DNA of 64,000 nt. Source: Limiplasma sp034927815. GTDB taxonomy: Bacteria > Bacillota > Clostridia > Christensenellales > Aristaeellaceae. The stretch's first letter is position 1. The number at the start of each line of letters is the position of its first letter. The stretch lies in assembly GCA_034927815.1 (NCBI GenBank), contig JAYFPK010000032.1, positions 12,393 to 76,392 on the forward strand. Reading direction: 5' to 3'. The notes beneath the pieces were generated by a model, which had not been told where the DNA came from, did no database searches, and worked only from the letters and a program-made list of their open reading frames with translations. This document shows, in pieces, positions 24,222 to 31,416 of the stretch. The position numbers and the translations under genes were made by a program.

Positions 24222-25928
24222 TTACGGAATATCCTGTCCGGTCATCTGCTTCCACTTCTTGCGGATGGCGTTTTGGTTCTGAACGCCGTAGTTGGGGTCG
24301 TTCTGGCGGCATTCCTCCATATCTCGGAGGAAATGGACGCAAAGGTGGCCGTCAAAATCGTTGTTCTGGATGGAGCCGGAGAGGTGGGGCACGTTGTGCA
24401 TGGTAGCCAGGGTCCAGTTCCCGTTGGGGAGCTTCACATACACGGGCTTGGGGGTCCAGGTGTTGGTGTAGCCAAAGGCCTTGTACATGATCTGGGTATC
24501 CTGCTTGGTGATGGGCTCGCTGTCGGCGTGGTGGCCCAGGCTGTACAGCCGCAAATTCCATTGGAGGCTGGTGGCCGGGTCAAAGATGACGATAGTCTGC
24601 CCGGTTCGGATGCTGGGCTTGACCTCGTTGAACCAGTGCAAAAGCTTCACGGAGCCGGTGGAAGGGCCGCTGGCCTGGCCGCCGGGGTCGGTGTTGCCGG
24701 AACCGCCGCCGGAGCCGCCGGAATCCGAGGAATCCGCCGGCAGGGCGGAGCCGCTGAAGAGCTTGGCCTGGGTCCCCGCCCCGGCCACGCCATCGGCGGT
24801 GAGGCCGTTGCGCTTCTGGAAGGCGATGACCGCCATCTTGGTAAGGCCGCCGTAGGTGCCGTCCGGGGAAACGTTGTAGTTCAGGTTTTTCAGGGCCTGC
24901 TGCAAGGCCTTCACCTCGGTTCCTGTGGAGCCTTCCCGCAGCGTGATGTAAGCGCCGGAAGAACCGGAGGAGCCGGAGCCGGAGGAACCCGAGTCGGAGC
25001 CGGAAGAACCCGAGTCCGAGCCGGAAGACCCGGAGCCGCCCCCCGCCGCCACCGCCGAGGAGGAGAACAGCTTGGCAAAGGTCTGGGAGCCCGCCAGGCC
25101 GTCCGCCTTCAGGCCGTTGGCCTTCTGGAAGGCCGCCACCGCGGCCATGGAGCCGGAGCCGTACACCCCGTCCAGCTTGCCGCCGTAATAGCCCAGGGTT
25201 TGCAGCTGGGTCTGCACCTGCTTTACGTCGGAGCCGGTGACGCCGTTGCGCAAGGTACGGCTAAAGGAGCCGGAGGAGGAACCGGAGCCGGAGGAACCGG
25301 AATCGGAAGAGCCGGAGCCGGACGAGTTCCCGGCACTCCCCGCCTTGCTGTCCAAAAGGCTCAGGGTTTGGGAGCCCGCCAGGCCGTCCGCCTTCAGGCC
25401 GTTGGCCCTTTGAAAGGCGATAACCGCCTTTTGGGTGCCCGCGCCAAAGCGGCCGTCCACGCCATTGGTATTGTAGCCCAAAGCCACCAGCTTGGTCTGC
25501 AAGTCCGTGACCCGGCTGCCGCTGTCCCCGTATTTCAGGGTATTGGGATTTGTGGCGGTCCCTGTGGAGCCGGAGGAGCCTGATTCGGAAGAGCCGGAAC
25601 CGGAGGAGCCGGAGCTGCCGGAGGCTGCGTCCGCGTACAGGGCGCTAAGGGTGAGGGCGCCAGCCTTGCCGTCGCTGGTGAGTCCTTTGCTTTTCTGGTA
25701 TTCCATCACGGCGTTCTCAGTACCCCTGCCGAACTTGCCGTCTGTTCCGTTGGGATCAAAGCCAAGGGACAGCAGGGTTTTCTGGAGCTTTAACACCTCG
25801 CTCCCCCTGGAACCGAACTCCAGGGTTCGGTACTGGGCAGCCTGGGCGGTATGAAAGCAGGAGCAGAGCACAGCCACCGCCAGGAAGAGAGCGGCGGCTT
25901 GCCTGAAAGCGCACGGGGTGGTTTTCAC
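24222..25928 (-). CDS. secreted protein with four peptidoglycan-binding repeats
   Basis: A 568-residue exported protein. A signal peptide ends near AVLCSCFHTAQA (residue ~30). Four PG_binding_1 domains of about 65 residues follow, each with the D/NGxxDGxxGxxTxxAVxxFQxxxGLxxDGxAG pattern. They are separated by Ser/Gly-rich linkers of 25-45 residues. The C-terminal ~150 residues form a separate domain (VKLLHWFNEVKPSIRTGQ to the end) with a GHLCVHF motif holding a Cys and His that could be catalytic, as in L,D-transpeptidase-like folds, but the standard YkuD motif is absent. The GTG at 25928 is chosen for its AAAGGAGG site; the upstream GTG at 25967 lacks one. Probably acts in the cell wall. Confidence 0.85.
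   Translation of the reverse strand: MKTTPCAFRQAAALFLAVAVLCSCFHTAQAAQYRTLEFGSRGSEVLKLQKTLLSLGFDPNGTDGKFGRGTENAVMEYQKSKGLTSDGKAGALTLSALYADAASGSSGSSGSGSSESGSSGSTGTATNPNTLKYGDSGSRVTDLQTKLVALGYNTNGVDGRFGAGTQKAVIAFQRANGLKADGLAGSQTLSLLDSKAGSAGNSSGSGSSDSGSSGSGSSSGSFSRTLRNGVTGSDVKQVQTQLQTLGYYGGKLDGVYGSGSMAAVAAFQKANGLKADGLAGSQTFAKLFSSSAVAAGGGSGSSGSDSGSSGSDSGSSGSGSSGSSGAYITLREGSTGTEVKALQQALKNLNYNVSPDGTYGGLTKMAVIAFQKRNGLTADGVAGAGTQAKLFSGSALPADSSDSGGSGGGSGNTDPGGQASGPSTGSVKLLHWFNEVKPSIRTGQTIVIFDPATSLQWNLRLYSLGHHADSEPITKQDTQIMYKAFGYTNTWTPKPVYVKLPNGNWTLATMHNVPHLSGSIQNNDFDGHLCVHFLRDMEECRQNDPNYGVQNQNAIRKKWKQMTGQDIP
24950..25625 (-). repeat. low-complexity Ser/Gly linker DNA
   Basis: Three tracts (about 24955-25045, 25260-25330 and 25560-25625) of near-tandem 6-12 bp units encoding GSSGSDSGSS-type linkers. 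They are prone to length change between strains. Confidence 0.7.
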
Positions 25929-26239
25929 GGATGGGGCCCTCCTTTGCGTTGGCACCACAAGCCTCACCGGGGCCTGGGGTTCTCCCTATGGATCGGGTGC
26001 TCTATGATCGGGGTCAGTATAGCAAATAATTTCTAAATAGTAAAGTCTCTATTACGAATTTGTTACACCAAAGAAAATTCTTTCCATCAGAAAAGGAATT
26101 TCCCTTTATCGACACGAATCTCCAAAAGCCGCCTATTGATTCTTTTTTGAGAATGCATGGATCAGGTGGTAAATCCCGTTTGAATAGTGTATCCTTTATT
26201 CAAGAGCAGGGCCCTCTTGGCCCACAAGGAGTCGGCTTC
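25929..26239. other. intergenic region between divergent secreted-protein genes
   Basis: AT-rich, about 310 bases. It holds the minus-strand promoter at 26016-26044. The open frame from 26060 to 26239 has no signal-peptide character and is regarded as leader. No separate gene is seen. Confidence 0.5.
26016..26044 (-). promoter_or_regulatory. promoter of the peptidoglycan-binding protein gene
   Basis: -35 TTTACT (26039-26044), 17 bp, -10 TATACT (26016-26021). Confidence 0.6.
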
Positions 26240-27421
26240 ATGGGAAACAGAGGATTTTTTGCCATCGTCACCGCGTTCATCCTTTTTGCCTCCACCCTCT
26301 TTGGGGTTCTCCCCGCCCGGGCGGAAGGCAGCTTTACCATTGACGTGGACGGCGTGGATATGAACAGGCTCAAGGATATGGAGTACCTCAACCAAGCCCT
26401 GTCCTCTTCGGCGGCGGGCATCCGGGTGCGCAAATACATCAGCAACAGCAACGAGCTGGCGGCCCCCGTGCGGCTGACCCTCACCCAGATGGATACCCAA
26501 ACCCTGATTTTTGACAAAAATTACGATTACCTCAGCGGCACCTTTGACAGCGGGGACGTCTACCTGCCCTACGCCGGGAACCAAACCGTGCCCTATCTGG
26601 TAACCCTGTACGTGGGGGATTGGGTCTACGCCATTCCCTTTTTACACACCCAGCCCAGGTTGGAGTATAACAGCGCTTGCACCTACGGCGTGCGGATGCA
26701 GGATTATAACCCCGCCCTGAACGGGGACTGGCTGATGGGCGCCATGCTGGACCTGGAGGCGCTGCGCTCCCAGGGCAGCACCTCCCTTGCGCTATGCGCC
26801 AGCAACAGCTTTCTGGTGGGGCAGGCCACGGTTTCCATCTCGGGGGATTCCCTGTGGGTAGATCTGTCCTTCCTCTCCAACGCCAACGTGGAGGTATTCT
26901 CCCATCAGGTGTTCTGCGTCCGGGACGTGGCCACCCTGACCACCGCCGACCCCCAGCTTATGGACGCCCCTTCCTACAGGGCCGGGGAACCCATTGACGT
27001 ATCCGGGGCGAGCACGGTGCTGCTGTATGTGCCTATGCAGCTAAGCTTTGATTCCGCCGGGCTGGCCCCTTTCCACTATGACCTGTCCGCCCCGGACCTC
27101 CAGTGGCAGTTGGCCCTGTGGAGCCGGAACCTGGCGGAGCAGGGGCAGCCGGAGACCCAGTGGACGCCGGAGACCCCGGCCCAGGACTTCCAGTTCTTCG
27201 TGACCCAGCCCACGGAAATCCCCGGGGAATTTTTCCAGGAGGATCCCCAGGACTTTGCCGAAGTTCCTCCTCAGGAGGAGCCCCAGGTCTTCCCCGATGA
27301 CTTCATCCAAATCCCTCCCCAGGATGATTCCCAGAATTTCCCTGAGGGCTTTGTGGAGATTCCTCCTGAAGATTTCTCCCAGGAGGGGACTCCTGAGGAT
27401 TCCCTGTGGCAAACGCCCTAA
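26240..27421 (+). CDS. secreted protein with acidic Pro/Gln-rich C-terminal repeats
   Basis: A 393-residue exported protein, no family recognised. The signal peptide (GNRGFFAIVTAFILFASTLF, cleaved after PARAEG) fixes the ATG at 26240, which has AAGGAG upstream; the frame is open 60 codons before it. Residues 30-300 look like beta-rich extracellular domains. The last ~75 residues are a degenerate repeat of about 15 residues (EVPPQEEPQVFPDDFIQIPP, EIPPEDFSQEG and similar), strongly acidic and Pro-rich, suggestive of a wall-spanning or interaction tail. No sortase motif or membrane anchor is seen. Confidence 0.75.
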   Translation: MGNRGFFAIVTAFILFASTLFGVLPARAEGSFTIDVDGVDMNRLKDMEYLNQALSSSAAGIRVRKYISNSNELAAPVRLTLTQMDTQTLIFDKNYDYLSGTFDSGDVYLPYAGNQTVPYLVTLYVGDWVYAIPFLHTQPRLEYNSACTYGVRMQDYNPALNGDWLMGAMLDLEALRSQGSTSLALCASNSFLVGQATVSISGDSLWVDLSFLSNANVEVFSHQVFCVRDVATLTTADPQLMDAPSYRAGEPIDVSGASTVLLYVPMQLSFDSAGLAPFHYDLSAPDLQWQLALWSRNLAEQGQPETQWTPETPAQDFQFFVTQPTEIPGEFFQEDPQDFAEVPPQEEPQVFPDDFIQIPPQDDSQNFPEGFVEIPPEDFSQEGTPEDSLWQTP

Positions 27422-27436
27422 GGCTTTCCAGCCTTA
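27419..27436 (+). terminator. first of two tandem related hairpins
   Basis: CTAAGGC/GCCTTAG stem around TTTCCA at the stop codon. It shares its core AGGCTTTCCAGCCT with the terminator just downstream. Confidence 0.5.
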
Positions 27437-27451
27437 GGTACCGGTGCATAG

Positions 27452-27482
27452 GCTCCAGGCTTTCCAGCCTGGAGCTTTTTTT
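27452..27482 (+). terminator. rho-independent terminator
   Basis: A 9 bp stem (27452-27460 with 27467-27475), TTTCCA loop, then seven T. Same core as the preceding hairpin, so likely a local duplication. Confidence 0.9.
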
Positions 27483-27497
27483 GTTTGAAAATTCCTC

Positions 27498-27526
27498 TTT
27501 ACAAAAGGGGGATTTCGGGATATAGT
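27498..27526 (+). promoter_or_regulatory. promoter of the radical SAM/DUF4130 operon
   Basis: -35 TTTACA (27498-27503), 17 bp, -10 TATAGT (27521-27526). The LexA-like box starts six bases after the -10, covering the start site. Confidence 0.7.
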
Positions 27527-27531
27527 ATATG

Positions 27532-27545
27532 CGAACACATGTTCT
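27532..27545. promoter_or_regulatory. LexA (SOS) box
   Basis: CGAACACATGTTCT matches the Gram-positive LexA operator CGAACRNRYGTTYC at 13 of 14 positions, with intact GAAC/GTTC half-sites. It overlaps the predicted transcription start, where a repressor would block initiation. Confidence 0.8.
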
Positions 27546-27567
27546 TTTATCAATGGAGGGTATCCTC

Positions 27568-28893
27568 ATGGACCTGATGGAGAAGCTCACCCTTTTGGCG
27601 GACAGCGCCAAATACGACGTGGCTTGCACCTCCTCCGGGGTGGACCGGGCGGGAGGCGGCGGCCTGGGCAATGCCGTGGCCTGCGGCATCTGCCACAGCT
27701 TTGCGGCGGACGGGCGCTGCATCTCCTTGCTGAAGGTGCTGCTGTCCAACCAATGCGTGTATGACTGCCGCTACTGCGTGAACCGGGCCTCCAACGACGT
27801 GCCCCGCACGGCCTTCACCCCCCGGGAGCTGGCGGAGATCACCATCCAGTTCTACCGCCGCAACTACATTGAAGGGCTGTTCCTCTCCAGCGGGGTATTG
27901 GTGTCTCCGGACCACACCATGGAGCTGATGATCCGCGCCCTGGAGCTTTTGCGCCATGAGCACCGCTTTGGAGGCTATATCCACGCCAAGACCATCCCAG
28001 GGGCGTCCCCGGCCTTGGTGGAGCGGCTGGGGCTGCTGGCGGACCGCCTGAGCATCAACATCGAGCTGCCCAGCGAGGCAAGCCTTCAAAGGCTGGCCCC
28101 CAACAAGACCAAGCAGGCCATTTTGGCCCCCATGCACCAGGTGGCCCAGGGGGTGGCGGAGAACCAGCGGGCCCTGACGTTGTATCGCCATGCCCCCCGC
28201 TTCGCCCCGGCGGGCCAGTCCACCCAGATGATCATCGGCGCGTCCCCGGAGACGGATTACCACATCCTGCGGCTGGCCTCGGGGCTGTACCGAAAGTACA
28301 GCCTCCGCAGGGTCTTCTACTCCGCCTACATCCCCACCACCGCGGATAGCCTGCTGCCCTCCTTGACCACCAAGCCGCCGTTGCTGCGGGAGCACCGGCT
28401 TTACCAGGCGGATTTTCTGATGCGGCAATACCACTTTGACGCGGAGGAGATCCTTAGCCCCGAGACGCCTGACTTTAACCCCTATTTGGACCCCAAGTGC
28501 AACTGGGCCATCAACCATATGGACCGCTTTCCCGTGGACGTGAACAGGGCTCCTCTGGAAACCTTGCTGCGGGTACCTGGGATCGGCCCGGTGAGCGCCA
28601 AGCGGATCGTGACGGCCCGGCGCTCCGGCCCCCTTACCCTGGAGGGGCTCAAGCGCCTGGGGGTGGTGCTGAAACGGGCCCAGTACTTTATCGCCGTGTC
28701 CGGAGGCACAGGGGTCTCCCGCTTTAGCCGGGAAAGCGTGGTCCGGGCTTTGGTGGACCCCAAGGCCTTTCAATTCGGGGTGGAGCAGCTCAGCCTGTTC
28801 TCCCCCAGCCCCCAGGCTCCCGCCATCTCGGCGGGAACGTCCTTGGGAGACGCCCTTGAGGAGGCGGTGACATGCCTGGCTTCCAGCTTTTGA
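27568..28893 (+). CDS. radical SAM protein, putative DNA modification/repair (COG4277)
   Basis: A 441-residue radical SAM enzyme of the family annotated as putative DNA modification/repair proteins; the reaction is unknown. The cluster motif is CVYDCRYCVNR near residue 65 (CxxxCxxC), preceded by conserved cysteines (ACGICHSF). A C-terminal helix-hairpin-helix (TLLRVPGIGPVSAKRIV, about 330-350) suggests DNA binding. The ATG at 27568 has GGAGGG upstream; in-frame ATGs at 27529 and 27553 are less well placed. It overlaps the next gene by 22 bp. The LexA-like box over its promoter predicts SOS induction, supporting a DNA damage role. Confidence 0.9.
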   Translation: MDLMEKLTLLADSAKYDVACTSSGVDRAGGGGLGNAVACGICHSFAADGRCISLLKVLLSNQCVYDCRYCVNRASNDVPRTAFTPRELAEITIQFYRRNYIEGLFLSSGVLVSPDHTMELMIRALELLRHEHRFGGYIHAKTIPGASPALVERLGLLADRLSINIELPSEASLQRLAPNKTKQAILAPMHQVAQGVAENQRALTLYRHAPRFAPAGQSTQMIIGASPETDYHILRLASGLYRKYSLRRVFYSAYIPTTADSLLPSLTTKPPLLREHRLYQADFLMRQYHFDAEEILSPETPDFNPYLDPKCNWAINHMDRFPVDVNRAPLETLLRVPGIGPVSAKRIVTARRSGPLTLEGLKRLGVVLKRAQYFIAVSGGTGVSRFSRESVVRALVDPKAFQFGVEQLSLFSPSPQAPAISAGTSLGDALEEAVTCLASSF

Positions 28894-29735
28894 TGGACCC
28901 TGTGGATGAGGTGTTCCTCTACGACGGCTCCCTGGCGGGCTTTTATTGCTGCGTCCACGCCTGCGTCTATGGCCGGGCGCTCCCCGCCGCCATCCAGCCC
29001 CAGGATGAGGTCCAGATAACCCTCCTCCCCTCCCGCCGGGTCCCCACGGACCGGGCCAAGGCCCTGGGGGTGCGGGAGGCCGTGGCCCGGAGGATCTCCC
29101 CCAGGGCCTTGGAGCTGTGTGAAGGTGTGTTCCTGACCCATATGGACAGGAAGGAAATGGCCTTGCTCCAGTTTCTGCGCCTGGGCTTTGAGCGGGGCTC
29201 CCGGGCCGCGGAGGCCCTGGCCGATCCCCTGGTGGCTCCCCTCTTGAAGGCGGAAAGGCACCTGCGGCAGGAAGCCCATCTGCTATGCGGCTTCATCCGC
29301 TTTTCTGACCACCAAGGGAAGCTGCTGGCCTCCATCAGCCCCAAGAACTTCGTGCTTCCCCTGCTGGCCCCTCATTTCGCGGACCGCTATGCCCAGGAGG
29401 CCTTTTTGATCTATGACCGTACCCACCAGACGGCGTTGGTCTATGCCCAGGGCCGCTGGGAGCTGACGGCCTGGGAGGGCCTCCAGCTTCCCCCCTTCTC
29501 CCAGGAGGAGCTGTTTTATCAGGCGCTTTGGAGCCAATTTTACGATACAATCGCGATTCGCGAACGGGAAAATCCCCTGTGCCGCCGCACCCACATGCCC
29601 ATGCGCTACTGGGAAAACATGGTGGAGATGCAAAGCGCCCTTACCGCTCCGCCCCGGCTTTCACCTGCTGCCACAGAGCCCAATACCCTTGCCCGTCCTG
29701 GCCCTGCTGCCATCGGTAGCGGGCAAACTCCTTAG
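28872..29735 (+). CDS. DUF4130/TIGR03915 DNA metabolism protein, partner of the radical SAM gene
   Basis: A 287-residue protein of the TIGR03915 'probable DNA metabolism protein' family. It is nearly always encoded next to the COG4277 radical SAM gene, and its domain is fused to UdgX-type uracil-DNA glycosylases in other bacteria. The N-terminus VFLYDGSLAGFYCCVHACVYG and the C-terminal block RRTHMPMRYWENMVEM are characteristic. After that block about 34 Pro/Ala-rich residues (29634-29735) look non-native and arise where the gene runs over the 3' end of the convergent gene. Translationally coupled to the upstream gene. Biochemical role unknown. Confidence 0.88.
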   Translation: MPGFQLLMDPVDEVFLYDGSLAGFYCCVHACVYGRALPAAIQPQDEVQITLLPSRRVPTDRAKALGVREAVARRISPRALELCEGVFLTHMDRKEMALLQFLRLGFERGSRAAEALADPLVAPLLKAERHLRQEAHLLCGFIRFSDHQGKLLASISPKNFVLPLLAPHFADRYAQEAFLIYDRTHQTALVYAQGRWELTAWEGLQLPPFSQEELFYQALWSQFYDTIAIRERENPLCRRTHMPMRYWENMVEMQSALTAPPRLSPAATEPNTLARPGPAAIGSGQTP

Positions 29736-30831
29736 GGGGCGGCTGATTTCGCTGTCCCGGCAAGGCGTACAGGACCCGGTAGACCCTTTCCTCCTGGCAC
29801 ATCCGGCCCACCACAAAGCTGCCTCCCCTGTGCATGGGCACCCGCACAAAGCGCCAGCCCGGCATGTCAAAGGGGGCGAAGGGCAAATGCTGGTCAAAGA
29901 ACTGGCTCAACTGCCGCCACTGCACGGGCCAGCGCACCGGCCGGAGCCGGTCCACAGGCAAAGCCCCCGGCGTGCGGGGCTGGGGAAAGAGATCCGCTGG
30001 GGGGGCCTGCGCCGGGGGAGGCTCCGCCGGGCCTGTGAGGGCCGCCGCATGGACATCCTCCCCATCCCTGGGATTTGGCGGGTCCAGGGCAGGAGGGGCC
30101 TCCTCCACGCTTCCCCCTCGTCCCCGCTTAGGGGGGCGGGTGGCGTATACGTCCGCCTCCACATAGATGGAGGGATCCACAGCGGAGAGGAACACCTCCT
30201 TGGGGGGAAGGTCCCTGGGCATGGCGGAGGAGGTCCGCAGGGCCAGGCGGGTGATGGGCTTGGGGGCCTTGGAGGGCTTGGCCCCCGCCGCCTCCCCCCG
30301 GGGCCGCTCCGCCCCTTCTCTCTCCCCTTTGGTTCCCTGGTCCGTTTCTTCCCCCGCCTGTTCCCTGGGCTGTATCCCTTCCCCGTCCCTTCGGGGGCGG
30401 GCTTGCACCCTCTGGGAACCGTTTTGCTCCAGCTTGGCGCACAGGGCCAGCAAAGCGTTCCGGGCGTCCAGCAGGCTCCCGGCGCTCTGGGATACGCACA
30501 GGCCGATGAACAGCGGCTGGGGCTTGGGATCGTCGGAGGTCACCAGCACCGCCTGGAGCCTGGAGGGAGCCATGCTTCCCTGTCGGGCAGCCACCTCCGC
30601 CATCAGCGTGGCCTGTCCCTGGGCATTGACCCTGGCGCTTCCCAACTCCTGGACCGCGCCCTCCCCGGCGTACAAAAACGCCCGAAGGCCTTTGGCGTGG
30701 CCGTTGAGGTTCTTTCCGGTGAGTTGCAGCAGCAGCCCGCCCCCCTCCACCTGGAGGCGGGCAAAGCCCGAAGCTCCCAAAACCATGGGTTTGAGCATGA
30801 TGTATTGCCGTTTCATGGGCTGTGTGGACAT
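29641..30831 (-). CDS. hypothetical protein with conserved ends and a disordered middle
   Basis: A 396-residue protein, function not recognised. The start ATG at 30831 is preceded by GGAGGGA; the open frame upstream is not convincing. Residues 5-140 form an ordered N-terminal domain (YIMLKPMVLGASGFARLQ, then GLRAFLYAGEG). Residues ~140-300 are charged, Pro/Ala/Gly-rich and probably unstructured. The last ~95 residues form a compact basic and aromatic domain (FDQHLPFAPFDMPGWRFV, then RYRWQQGQDGQGYWALWQQV). No signal peptide or membrane segment. Its last 95 bp overlap the DUF4130 gene on the other strand. Confidence 0.72.
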   Translation of the reverse strand: MSTQPMKRQYIMLKPMVLGASGFARLQVEGGGLLLQLTGKNLNGHAKGLRAFLYAGEGAVQELGSARVNAQGQATLMAEVAARQGSMAPSRLQAVLVTSDDPKPQPLFIGLCVSQSAGSLLDARNALLALCAKLEQNGSQRVQARPRRDGEGIQPREQAGEETDQGTKGEREGAERPRGEAAGAKPSKAPKPITRLALRTSSAMPRDLPPKEVFLSAVDPSIYVEADVYATRPPKRGRGGSVEEAPPALDPPNPRDGEDVHAAALTGPAEPPPAQAPPADLFPQPRTPGALPVDRLRPVRWPVQWRQLSQFFDQHLPFAPFDMPGWRFVRVPMHRGGSFVVGRMCQEERVYRVLYALPGQRNQPPPKEFARYRWQQGQDGQGYWALWQQVKAGAER

Positions 30832-30959
30832 AGGCCGTCCCTCCTGGCGCGCTTTTAGCACAGCATATGCGGCCAGGGATAGGAAAAGCCCCGTCCTTTG
30901 TCCCGCTTCGCTCCTCTGGGAGGACGGGCCGCCCGGTCCCTCCTCCCTGTTCCTCCTAT

Positions 30960-30990
30960 TTGGGCACGGCAGAAACATCCATGGTATAAT
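30960..30990 (+). promoter_or_regulatory. predicted promoter of the DUF5655 gene
   Basis: -10 TATAAT (30985-30990) is perfect. The -35 TTGGGC (30960-30965) is weak and the spacer is long (19 bp). Confidence 0.5.
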
Positions 30991-31022
30991 GAAAATCAAT
31001 CCAATCCCGGGAGGCGCCGCCC

Positions 31023-31397
31023 ATGAACGGAGACATCCTGGCTTTTTTTGAACAAGCGCCCCTATCCCTTCCCCTGTACCAGGCCCTGGAGGAGCGAATC
31101 CTGGGGGAGCTTGGGGAAGTGTCCATCAAGGTCCACAAAACCCAAATCAGCTTCTCCAGCAGGTATGGCTTCGCCTATGCCTCTTTGCCCCGTTTTTCCC
31201 GCAAGGCGCGGCCACAGGCCTCCCTGATCCTTTCTTTCGGCCTCGGCCACCGCCTGGAGCATCCCCGCGTCTGGCAGGCGGTGGAGCCCTACCCCCGGCG
31301 CTGGACCCATCATGTAATCCTCCAGTCCCCGGAGGATGTGGACGAAGAACTCATGGCCTGGATCAAGGAGGCCTACGACTTCGCCCGGTTCAAGTGA
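31023..31397 (+). CDS. DUF5655 domain protein
   Basis: A 124-residue protein covering essentially only the DUF5655 fold (helical N-terminus, then IKVHKTQISFSSRYGFAYASLP and a C-terminal SPEDVDEELMAWIKEAYDFA). Members are short cytosolic proteins of unknown function, sometimes described as predicted transport or DNA-binding-like proteins. GGAGGC precedes the ATG. It converges with the large regulator gene, whose stop is 19 bases downstream. Confidence 0.82.
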   Translation: MNGDILAFFEQAPLSLPLYQALEERILGELGEVSIKVHKTQISFSSRYGFAYASLPRFSRKARPQASLILSFGLGHRLEHPRVWQAVEPYPRRWTHHVILQSPEDVDEELMAWIKEAYDFARFK

Positions 31398-31416
31398 GGG
31401 AGCGGGACGGCCGCCG

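Noticed and set aside
24207..25583. 458-codon Gly/Val/Ala-rich frame on the plus strand
   Set aside because: Shadow of the Ser/Gly linker DNA of the peptidoglycan-binding protein; no start signal and no domain.
24950..25625. CRISPR-like array
   Set aside because: The periodic DNA is low-complexity Ser/Gly coding sequence without constant repeats and unique spacers. No cas genes or arrays were seen anywhere in the window.
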